The translations under genes and the position numbers were made by a program. Positions 23,897 through 31,048 of a stretch of 64,000 nt of DNA are shown here, in pieces (position 1 is the stretch's first letter; each line of letters begins with the position of its first letter). The stretch spans positions 1,116,001-1,180,000 of the forward strand of contig CAWAHU010000001.1 in NCBI GenBank assembly GCA_963781955.1, in the 5' to 3' direction. The notes beneath the pieces were generated by a model. That model saw only the letters and a program-made list of their open reading frames with translations. It did not search any database and was not told the origin of the DNA. This stretch comes from Bog-473 sp963781955 (GTDB lineage: Bacteria > Actinomycetota > Acidimicrobiia > Acidimicrobiales > RAAP-2).

Positions 23897-25873
23897 TCAG
23901 GCGGTCGTGCTCGCCGTCTCGGCCGCGCCCGCCGGCCCCTGCCGCTCGGAGGCGCCGGCCGCCGTGCCGGGCCGGCCGGCGTGGGCCTCCGAGGTCCGCA
24001 GGGGGATGAAGACCCGGAAGGTGGTGGACCAGCCGGGCGTGTCGGCGATCTCGACGAAGCCCTCGTGGGCCTCGGCGACCGACTTGGCGATGGCCAGGCC
24101 GAGGCCCGTCCCGGGCACTCCCATCTCGGCCGACGAGGCGATCCGGTAGAACCGCTCGAAGAGGTGGTCACGCTCTCCCTCGGGGATGCCCAGCCCCTCG
24201 TCGAGGACCTGCACCCGGCCGTACGCGTCGGTGGAGTCGACGATCACGTGCACCCGCCCGCCGCGGGGTGAGAACTTGATGGCGTTGGAGAGCAGGTTGC
24301 CCAGGAGCTGGTGGAGGCGGGTGCGGTCCCCGAAGATCGGCACCTGCTCGTCGACCGGTTCCAACGACACCACGACGCCGGCCACCGAAGCCGAGGTCTG
24401 CATGGCGTCGACCGCCTCCTCGGCCAGGAGCGCGAGGTCGAGCTCGGTGAAGGCCACCCGCAGGCCCCGCCCGGCTCCCGGGTCGGCCAGGAGGTCCTCG
24501 GCCACCCGCTGCAGCTGCTCCGCGTTGCGCTCGATGGTCTGGAGCATGCGCACCTGGCTCTCGGTGAGCTCGTTCGACGCGTCGAGCATGAGCTCGACGA
24601 AGCCCCGGATCGAGGTGATGGGCGTGCGCAGCTCGTGCGACACGGTGGCCACGACGTCGTCCTTCATCTTGGTCAGCTCGCGTAGCCGGTTGTTCTGCTC
24701 AATGAGGGACTGCGTGACCTCCGTCTGGATCGCGTAGAGCCGCTCGCGGTCGGCGGCCAGCTCCTCGCGCTCTGTGACGTCGATGGCGACGACCACGTAC
24801 CCGCCGTTCGAGGGTGTCAGGGCGTCGTCGAGCTCGGCCCGGCCTCCGCCGGATTCCTCGGCGCCCGGGTCGGCCTCGCCCTCCTCCGCGTAGGAGTCGA
24901 GGGCCGGGTCCGGGTCCGGGCCGGGGACCGGCAGTGCGCGGACCCGCACGACGCAGCGCCGCTGCTGGCCGTCCTTGCGGGTGGCCGTCCAGGGGACCTC
25001 GGCGGCCGCCTCGGCGTCGAGCGGTTCGAGGGCGTTGCGCATGGAGTCGATCGTCTGGCGCCGTTCGTCGATCTGCGCCGGGTCGATGAAGTCGGCGATG
25101 GAGCGCGTGCCCACGACCTCGGCTGCGGTGTACCCGAGCATCTGCTCGGCGCCAGCGGAGAAGAAGGTGACGGTCCCCGACGGGTCGACGCCCATGATCG
25201 CGCTCCCGGTGGCGGCCCGCAGCAGGGTCTCGAGACGGTCCCGCGCCCAGTGGGCCTCACGGGCATTGCGCCGGGCGATGCGGGACTGCTGGGCCAGGTT
25301 GTTCAAGACGCTGCGGTCACGCGAGACCATCGTGTACACGGTCGACGCCACCAGTGCCGCCACCGTGGCCATGACCGCCACCTGGCGCCACTCGAGGGTG
25401 GGGTACTTCGGGGCGCCGACGAAGAGCAGCGGTACCAGCAAGGCCAGGTCGAGGCAGAAGAGGCCGATCAGCAGGTGGAGGCGGCGGCCGTAGAGCGCCA
25501 GCCAGACGATCGGCAGCAGGAACACGGCCACCAAGCCCGAACCGGCGCCGCCCTGGGCGTCGCGGATGATGGCGATGACGGCGATGTACCCGATGGGGAT
25601 CACCAGCCAGGCCCATTCGGGGAGCCTCTCCCAGGGGAGCAGGAAGGCGGCCGCCACGAGCACGAAGAAGATGACGCCGGCGACCGAGATCTCCCGGCGG
25701 GCATCGTGGGGGAACGGGATGACGGCGATGAGCACGGTTCCCACCGCCACCAGTGCGAACACCGGGAGCCGCACGCGCATCGAGCCGGAGAAGCCGATGG
25801 GTAGGGCGTTTCCGGGCATCTGCTGCTCGCGACGCCCCCGGGAGTCGGTCTGGGTCTTGCGCTTCGGGCTCAC
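23897..25873 (-). CDS. Membrane sensor histidine kinase with PAS domain
   Basis: The 658-residue sensor kinase starts at GTG 25873, overlapping its response regulator stop by four bases (GTGA). After a short basic N-terminus come five or six membrane helices (about 30-200) without a large extracytoplasmic loop, so the signal is probably sensed in the membrane or cytoplasm. A PAS domain (about 235-390; FFSAGAEQMLGYTAAEV) is interrupted by an acidic Pro/Glu-rich insert, then the H-box VSHELRTPITSIRG and an ATPase domain with NLLSNAIKFSP, EGLGIP and GTGLGLAIAKS. The C-terminus is a 35-residue Ala/Gly-rich tail. Signal unknown; it works with the regulator at 25870-26643. Confidence 0.9.
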   Translation of the reverse strand: MSPKRKTQTDSRGRREQQMPGNALPIGFSGSMRVRLPVFALVAVGTVLIAVIPFPHDARREISVAGVIFFVLVAAAFLLPWERLPEWAWLVIPIGYIAVIAIIRDAQGGAGSGLVAVFLLPIVWLALYGRRLHLLIGLFCLDLALLVPLLFVGAPKYPTLEWRQVAVMATVAALVASTVYTMVSRDRSVLNNLAQQSRIARRNAREAHWARDRLETLLRAATGSAIMGVDPSGTVTFFSAGAEQMLGYTAAEVVGTRSIADFIDPAQIDERRQTIDSMRNALEPLDAEAAAEVPWTATRKDGQQRRCVVRVRALPVPGPDPDPALDSYAEEGEADPGAEESGGGRAELDDALTPSNGGYVVVAIDVTEREELAADRERLYAIQTEVTQSLIEQNNRLRELTKMKDDVVATVSHELRTPITSIRGFVELMLDASNELTESQVRMLQTIERNAEQLQRVAEDLLADPGAGRGLRVAFTELDLALLAEEAVDAMQTSASVAGVVVSLEPVDEQVPIFGDRTRLHQLLGNLLSNAIKFSPRGGRVHVIVDSTDAYGRVQVLDEGLGIPEGERDHLFERFYRIASSAEMGVPGTGLGLAIAKSVAEAHEGFVEIADTPGWSTTFRVFIPLRTSEAHAGRPGTAAGASERQGPAGAAETASTTA

Positions 25874-26643
25874 CGGCTCCGGGACCGGTAGCGGTAGCCG
25901 AAGCCGCGCACCGTCTCGATCGGGCTCGGACCTGCTTGCGCGTTCCCGGGCTTGGCGGGGGTCCCCCCCGCTCCGTCGTCGTCGGCCTCGTCGCCGGCGT
26001 CCTCGCCACCGTCGTCCCAACCCAGCTTGCGCCGGAGGCGGAGCACGGCGTACTTGACGCGCGACGGGGCGAGCCCGCTGGGGTCGTCCCAGGCCAGCTC
26101 GATGAGCTGATCGGCTGACAACACCTGCCCCTGGTGGCGGGTCAACGTGGTGAGCAGCCGGTATTCGGTCGGCGTCAGGACAACCGAGGAGCCGTCGATG
26201 GTGACCTCGCGCTGCGCGTAGTCGATGTGGAGGGTGCCGTCGTCGAACGTGGTGACCGGGTCCTGCTTGTCGCGGGGCCGCCGGTTGATGGCCTGAAGCC
26301 GCGCCAGCAGCTCGACCCGGCTGAACGGCTTGGTGAGGTAGTCGTCCGCCCCGGCGTTCAGCCCCCGCACCTTGTCCCGCTCGGTGCTGAGGGCGGTCAG
26401 CATCAAGACGGGGGCGTCGCTCATGTCCCTGATCCTCTCGAGGACCTGCCAGCCGTCGAGGTCGGGGAGCCCGACGTCGAGCACGACGATGTCAGGGTGG
26501 CTCTGGTGGAACTGACGCACCCCGTCACGGCCCTCGGTGGCCTCGGAGACGACGAACCCCTCGCGTTCGAGCAGGGTCCGAAGGAGCTGGCGGATGTCGG
26601 CCTCGTCCTCGATGACCAGCACGGAAGTACGTCCGTCACGCAT
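25870..26643 (-). CDS. OmpR/PhoB-family response regulator
   Basis: A 257-residue two-domain regulator. The receiver domain has acidic residues in VLVIEDEADIRQLL, the phospho-acceptor Asp in VVLDVGLPDLDGWQ, the conserved Thr in LMLTALS and the Lys in YLTKPFSRVEL. The winged-helix output domain shows LTPTEYRLLTTLTRH and ends in ETVRGFGYRYRSRSR. An unusual insertion of about 30 residues, rich in Gly, Asp and Ala (GGEDAGDEADDDGAGG), separates the DNA-recognition helix from the final beta hairpin. ATG 26643 is preceded by TACAGT nine bases upstream on the minus strand, so the leader is at most a few bases. Cotranscribed with the sensor kinase. Confidence 0.92.
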   Translation of the reverse strand: MRDGRTSVLVIEDEADIRQLLRTLLEREGFVVSEATEGRDGVRQFHQSHPDIVVLDVGLPDLDGWQVLERIRDMSDAPVLMLTALSTERDKVRGLNAGADDYLTKPFSRVELLARLQAINRRPRDKQDPVTTFDDGTLHIDYAQREVTIDGSSVVLTPTEYRLLTTLTRHQGQVLSADQLIELAWDDPSGLAPSRVKYAVLRLRRKLGWDDGGEDAGDEADDDGAGGTPAKPGNAQAGPSPIETVRGFGYRYRSRSR

Positions 26644-26743
26644 CAGGGTGCAACTGTACTGGCCAGAGGGTGGCGTGGAGTGCAATACCGGGCGCATGGG
26701 GCACGGAAACTCCCAGCTCAGGCAGACGCCCAGCTCAGACAGA

Positions 26744-26837
26744 GAGGAGCGGAAGGTGCGCCGGTCCGGGCCCCCGGCTCCCCCGGATCGTTCCGTCCGG
26801 CGGCCCTCGGGACCGGCGCACCTCTTCGCTGCTCCTC
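26744..26837. ncRNA. Candidate structured RNA or large hairpin (unidentified)
   Basis: A 13-bp perfect stem (26755-26767 with 26810-26822) is extended by a 7-bp stem GAGGAGC/GCTCCTC (26744-26750 with 26831-26837) across a small internal loop; the 42-base apical part has its own GGGCC/GGCCC complementarity. No T-tract follows, so it is not a standard terminator on either strand. I could not match it to RNase P, SRP RNA, tmRNA, 6S RNA or a riboswitch I know. Confidence 0.35.
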
Positions 26838-27129
26838 ACCTCTCGGTGTCCCCTCTGTGGGAATCCGGTCCCCTCCTTCGGACTCCCTCGGTCGCCCCCT
26901 CCGACGACCACACCGTGAGGCTGGTGTAACGACGGTGTGCACTGTGCTCGGGCCCCGTCGCATTCGGGGGGCGATTTGGGTTGCGGTCGGGTTGCGCGTG
27001 CCCCCCGCCGGGCGTACCCGCAGCCGGGCGTCGGGCGCCGGCTCCGACCCGCTCGATGCGCCCCCAGAACAGCGGCGACGGGCGGGTGACACGCCACCCG
27101 AGTGCCCCGGCGGCGGGGAACTCACGCAC

Positions 27130-27135
27130 TAGGGT
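27130..27135 (+). promoter_or_regulatory. -10 box of the yajC-secD-secF operon
   Basis: TAGGGT fits TANNNT; predicted start near 27142 gives a leader of about 29 nt, with AAGGA at 27161-27165 as ribosome binding site before ATG 27171. Confidence 0.5.
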
Positions 27136-27170
27136 GGCACCCCGCAACCGAATCAGCTCCAAGGATCCCC

Positions 27171-27698
27171 ATGACACCCACCCCGGCGCTGGTCCACTTC
27201 GTCCTTGCCGCAAGCTCCTCGAAGTCGACCTCCAACCCGCTCATCACCCTCCTCCCATTGGTGGCCATCGGTCTCCTCGGGTACTTCTTCTTCATCCGGC
27301 CCCAGCAGCGCAAGGCCCAGGCGGCCCGCCAGGCGCAGGGCAAGGACATCGAGGTGGGGGACGAGGTGCAGACCGTGGGCGGTGTCATCGGCACGGTCCT
27401 CGAGATCCACGGTGACCGCTACACACTCCTGACGGGCGCCTTGGGAGACGACGGCAACCTCGACGGCCCGCAGCCCACGCGGATCGTCTTCGTCCGGCAG
27501 GCCATCGCTCGCAAGATCGAGCCCATCGAGGATGTCCGTGTCAGTGGTGGCACGGACGTCAAGCACGCCACGGACGCCACGGACGCCACGGACGCCGCCG
27601 ACGTCAGCGACGCCGCCGACGTCACCGACGCTGGCGCGCCGGAGGCCGGCGGCAAGGGGTCCGCGGCTGACCACGTCGAGGAGGCCGACGAGGGGTGA
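27171..27698 (+). CDS. yajC: Preprotein translocase accessory subunit YajC
   Basis: Small inner-membrane partner of SecDF. In the 175 residues, a single membrane helix (about 24-42; NPLITLLPLVAIGLLGYFFF) is followed at once by the hallmark IRPQQRKAQAARQAQ and by VGDEVQTVGGVIGTVLEI of the cytoplasmic beta domain. The C-terminal 60 residues form a low-complexity Asp/Ala/Thr tail built partly from nine-base repeats (DAT units). Start ATG 27171 is chosen for its ribosome binding site and correct N-terminus. It overlaps secD by four bases (GTGA). Confidence 0.92.
   Translation: MTPTPALVHFVLAASSSKSTSNPLITLLPLVAIGLLGYFFFIRPQQRKAQAARQAQGKDIEVGDEVQTVGGVIGTVLEIHGDRYTLLTGALGDDGNLDGPQPTRIVFVRQAIARKIEPIEDVRVSGGTDVKHATDATDATDAADVSDAADVTDAGAPEAGGKGSAADHVEEADEG
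27565..27631. repeat. 9-bp coding repeat in the yajC tail
   Basis: GCCACGGAC occurs three times in perfect tandem (27567-27593), followed by degenerate GCCGCCGAC/GTCACCGAC units. It encodes an Asp-Ala-Thr rich acidic tail and keeps the frame whatever the copy number. Confidence 0.8.
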
Positions 27699-29326
27699 GC
27701 CCCAAAGCCGGGGGTCGGGCGCGTCGGCGCCAGCGGCGCAACCTGCTCATCAGTGTGATCGCCGTCGTCGTGATCTCGTTGGGCGCGTTCGCGGCGGTGG
27801 TCGCGGCGCGCTGGTCGCCCCGTCTCGGATTGGACCTGGCCGGCGGCGTGGCGGTCGTCTACTCGGCCGAGGGCCAACACATCACACAGGCGGAGCTCGA
27901 CGAGACCGTCAACATCTTGAACATGCGGGTGAACGGTCTCGGGGTGTCGGGCGCGCAGGTGCAGTCGACCGGCAAGAACCAGATCGCGGTCTCGATCCCA
28001 GGGGTGACCGACGCGCAGCAGGTGCTCGACCAGATCGGGCAGACGGCGCGCATGTACTTCCGCCCCGTGCTGTGCTTCGCCTACCCGCAGCCGGTCCCGA
28101 AGGCGTCGAAGACCGGCGTGCTGCCCCGGGGCGTCGAGACCCTCCCGGCCTGCGGGCCCAACTACCAGCTGACCGCGGCCAACCTGAACGTGAACACGGC
28201 CACCGGGCAGGCGACGAACAACGTGCCGCCCGACCCGCAGTTCACGTCGTACCCCTCGACCGCGGTCGAGAAGCCTGATTACGAGCACAGCACGGTGCTG
28301 CTGCCCGGCCTGGCCGCCAGCGGCGCCGGCGGCAGCGAGCGCTACATGCTCGGGCCGAGCCAGATGACCGGCCAGGCCATCGGCAGCGCCCAGGCCACCC
28401 AGAACCAGACGGGCGCGTGGGTCGTCGACTACACGCTGAACGGGTCGGCCAATTCGGCACTGTGGGACAAGGTGGCCGAGGCGAACTTCCACCAGCTCCT
28501 CGGGATCGAGCTCGACGGGGTGGTCTATTCGGCGCCCATCATCCAGCCCAGCCAGAGCACCTTCAGCTCGTTCCAGGGCAGAGGTGAGATCTCCGGCAGC
28601 CTGACCCAGCAGGACGCCCAGAACCTGGCCCAGGCCATGAACTACGGCGCGCTACCGGTGACGCTGCGCGCCGCCACGTCCCAGACGGTGTCGGCCACCT
28701 TGGGGCACTCGGCGCTGGTGGCGGGCCTGGGTGCCGGCATCGCCGGCCTGATGCTGGTGTTGATCTACGTCCTCATCTACTACCGGGCGCTGGGACTCGT
28801 CGTGATCTCCGGCCTGGTGCTCACCGCCATGGTGCTGTGGGCGATCATCTCGGCCCTCGGGCACACCTCGGTGGCGCCGAGCTTCGACCTGGCCGGCATC
28901 ACCGGCCTGATCGTCTCCATCGGCATCACCGTCGACTCGTACATCGTCTACTTCGAACGCCTGAAAGACGAGACCAGGTCCGGGCGGTCGGTCCGCACGT
29001 CGGTGGACCGCGGCTTCAAGAGCGCCTGGCGCACGGTGTGGGCGGCCGACTTCGTCTCGCTGCTGGCGGCCATCGTCCTCTACATGGTGGCCGTGGGCAA
29101 CGTGAAGGGCTTCGCCTTCTTCCTCGGACTGTCGACCATCCTCGACATGGCCTTCACCTGGTTCTACACGCGCCCCCTGGTGATCCTGCTCGGACAGAGC
29201 GATCGCCTGCAGGGCTCGGGCGCGTTCAGCATCGCCACCGGTCTCGGTGCCGGGCCCCAGGGCCCGGCCGCGGTGCCGGTGCGTGGCGCGCCGGTAGGCG
29301 CCGGGGCGGCCGGAGGCGGCGCGTGA
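27695..29326 (+). CDS. secD: Protein translocase subunit SecD
   Basis: With SecF forms the proton-driven complex that pulls exported proteins out of SecYEG. The 543 residues have an N-terminal helix, then RLGLDLAGGVAVVY (the conserved D1 start), the periplasmic domain with ELDETVNILNMRVNGLGVSGAQV, and five C-terminal helices containing FDLAGITGLIVSIGITVDSYIVYFE in two parts and the amphipathic VDRGFKSAWRTVW. The periplasmic part carries a cysteine pair (VLCFAYP, LPACGPNY) that could form a disulfide. GTG 27695 overlaps the yajC stop, and the stop overlaps secF. Confidence 0.96.
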   Translation: MSPKAGGRARRRQRRNLLISVIAVVVISLGAFAAVVAARWSPRLGLDLAGGVAVVYSAEGQHITQAELDETVNILNMRVNGLGVSGAQVQSTGKNQIAVSIPGVTDAQQVLDQIGQTARMYFRPVLCFAYPQPVPKASKTGVLPRGVETLPACGPNYQLTAANLNVNTATGQATNNVPPDPQFTSYPSTAVEKPDYEHSTVLLPGLAASGAGGSERYMLGPSQMTGQAIGSAQATQNQTGAWVVDYTLNGSANSALWDKVAEANFHQLLGIELDGVVYSAPIIQPSQSTFSSFQGRGEISGSLTQQDAQNLAQAMNYGALPVTLRAATSQTVSATLGHSALVAGLGAGIAGLMLVLIYVLIYYRALGLVVISGLVLTAMVLWAIISALGHTSVAPSFDLAGITGLIVSIGITVDSYIVYFERLKDETRSGRSVRTSVDRGFKSAWRTVWAADFVSLLAAIVLYMVAVGNVKGFAFFLGLSTILDMAFTWFYTRPLVILLGQSDRLQGSGAFSIATGLGAGPQGPAAVPVRGAPVGAGAAGGGA

Positions 29327-30981
29327 GCCCCCGCCGCCGCGGCCGGGGTCGCGGGCGCGGCGCGGGCGGGCCCGGTGAGCCCACACCCGACGACGAGCAG
29401 CCGGGCGCCGACGAGGTGGACGTGGACGAGGCCGACGACGTCGAGGACGCCAGCGCGCTCGCCGAGGTGAGCGAGGAGGATGTCGAGGCGCTCGAGGAGG
29501 ACGTCGACACCGAGGACCTCGACGAGGACGAGCGCATCTCCCTCGACGACGCCGCCCGCGCCCTGCTGGCCAAGCCGCGCCGGGGCCATGGTCCCATCGC
29601 CCGCCTCTACCGGGGCGAGACGCGCTTCGACTTCGTGGGCAGGCGCAAGGTCTGGTTCAGCATCTCGGCCGCCATCATCATCCTCGGCATCGCCTCGATC
29701 GTCCTGCGCGGCGGGCTCAACCTGGGGATCGAGTTCAAGGGCGGCACCCAGTGGACCATCGCCGCCCCCGGGGTCACCCAGACCGAGGCGGCCGACGCCG
29801 TGAAGGGCACCGGCGTCATCGACCCCACCGTCGAGCTCCTGGGCTCCGGGGCCCGCCAGACGCTCACGGTGCAGTCGGACATCAACCGGCTCTCCCAGGC
29901 GCAGCAGCAGGCGGTGAGCAACAACGTGCAGAAGGCACTGCTCACCCTGACGGCCGCGCACGCACCGGCGTCCTCCTCGACCACCACCACGACCGGCGCG
30001 TCCTCGACGACGACCACCGCGGCGAAGGCCACCCCCACCTCGACCCCGGCCACCGCCTCCACTTCGACCTCGACCACGACGACCACCGTCCCAGCCGACA
30101 AGGTCAGCATCACCACGGTCGGCCCGACCTGGGGGTCTTCGATCACCTCCAAGGCGATCCAGGCGCTCATCATCTTCTTCATCGTGGTGGCCATCTACAT
30201 CAGCATCCGCTTCGAGCCCAAGATGGCGTTGGCCGCGTTCATCGCCATGGTGCACGACGTACTGATCGCCATCGGCATCTACTCGATCTTCGGCTTCCAG
30301 GTGACGCCCGACACCGTCGTGGCCATCCTGACCATCCTCGGGTACTCGCTCTATGACACCGTGGTCGTCTTCGACCGGGTCCGCGACAACACGCGCGGCA
30401 TCGGGAACAGCGGGCGCCTGACCTACCCGCAGATCATCAACCTCTCCATGAACCAGACGCTGGCCCGCTCCATCAACACGTCGATGGTCGCCATCCTCCC
30501 CGTGCTCGCCGTGCTGCTGATCGGCGCCCAGTTCTTGGGTGCGGTCACGCTCCAGTCCTACGGTCTGGCCCTCTTCGTCGGCCTGTTGTCGGGTGCCTAC
30601 TCCTCGATCTTCATCGCCGCCCCCGTGCTGTGCATGATGAAGGAGCGCGAGGACCGTTGGATGGCGGTGGCCGACCGCTTGGCCAAGCGAGGACAAGATA
30701 CGGGGTGGTACTCGGCGCTCGACGCGGCCGCCCTGGGCCAGCAGATCAACGTGGCCGCCGCGGGCCAGACGGGGCGTGGCGGGGGACCGGCCGGGACGCA
30801 GGCGCCGGCCCGGTCCAAGCAGAGCGGCCTCATCCGCCCGGGGTCGGCCGGATCGCCGGGCACGGCCGGTGGGTCCGGCGCCGGGACGGCCGTGATGGAC
30901 GCGCCGGGCGGCGGGGCAGCGGCCGGTGACGGGGGACAGGCGCCACGTCCCCGCAAGACCAAGGGCAAGCGCCGCCGCTGA
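29323..30981 (+). CDS. secF: Protein translocase subunit SecF with unusual acidic and Thr-rich segments
   Basis: Partner of SecD. Start GTG 29323 overlaps the secD stop. Of 552 residues, the first 95 are a basic RG-rich start and then a very acidic stretch (EEDVEALEEDVDTEDLDEDE); both should be cytoplasmic. The SecF core has RRKVWFSISAAIIILG (helix 1), LNLGIEFKGGTQW, and helices 2-6 with AIYISIRFEPKMALAAF and GYSLYDTVVVFDRVRDN. Between the periplasmic domain and helix 2 lies a roughly 50-residue run dominated by Thr, Ser and Ala (from about residue 222), resembling a mucin-type linker and absent from typical SecF proteins. The C-terminal 110 residues are Gly/Ala-rich, ending in a basic KTKGKRRR. 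Typical SecF is near 300-440 aa, so about a quarter of this protein is added sequence. Confidence 0.94.
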   Translation: MSPRRRGRGRGRGAGGPGEPTPDDEQPGADEVDVDEADDVEDASALAEVSEEDVEALEEDVDTEDLDEDERISLDDAARALLAKPRRGHGPIARLYRGETRFDFVGRRKVWFSISAAIIILGIASIVLRGGLNLGIEFKGGTQWTIAAPGVTQTEAADAVKGTGVIDPTVELLGSGARQTLTVQSDINRLSQAQQQAVSNNVQKALLTLTAAHAPASSSTTTTTGASSTTTTAAKATPTSTPATASTSTSTTTTTVPADKVSITTVGPTWGSSITSKAIQALIIFFIVVAIYISIRFEPKMALAAFIAMVHDVLIAIGIYSIFGFQVTPDTVVAILTILGYSLYDTVVVFDRVRDNTRGIGNSGRLTYPQIINLSMNQTLARSINTSMVAILPVLAVLLIGAQFLGAVTLQSYGLALFVGLLSGAYSSIFIAAPVLCMMKEREDRWMAVADRLAKRGQDTGWYSALDAAALGQQINVAAAGQTGRGGGPAGTQAPARSKQSGLIRPGSAGSPGTAGGSGAGTAVMDAPGGGAAAGDGGQAPRPRKTKGKRRR

Positions 30982-31036
30982 GCCGGGCCACCGCCGCGGC
31001 GGGGCCCATGCGCGAGGGGCCGGTGGGCGTGGCGCC

Positions 31037-31042
31037 TATCCT
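31037..31042 (+). promoter_or_regulatory. -10 box of a probable leaderless rel transcript
   Basis: TATCCT ends six bases before ATG 31049, so the predicted transcription start coincides with the start codon. Confidence 0.6.
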
Positions 31043-31048
31043 GGACGG

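Larger units (their letters stand above)
26644..27170. other. 527-bp intergenic region without a credible gene
   Basis: Lies between the divergent response regulator and yajC. It contains the regulator promoter at the left edge, a long imperfect inverted repeat (26744-26837), a second small stem (GGGA.TCCG with CGGA.TCCC around 26868-26885), and the yajC promoter at the right. Several open frames exist, but all have coding-atypical Pro/Arg/Ser composition. Confidence 0.6.

Noticed and set aside
26536..27170. Several overlapping open frames of 80-130 codons
   Set aside because: Pro/Arg/Ser-rich in every frame, no ribosome binding sites, and they cover the large inverted repeat; treated as non-coding.
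28837..30981. A 714-residue frame covering secF and much of secD
   Set aside because: Only the part from GTG 29323 is SecF; the upstream part is an out-of-frame reading of secD with Arg/Pro/His-rich composition.
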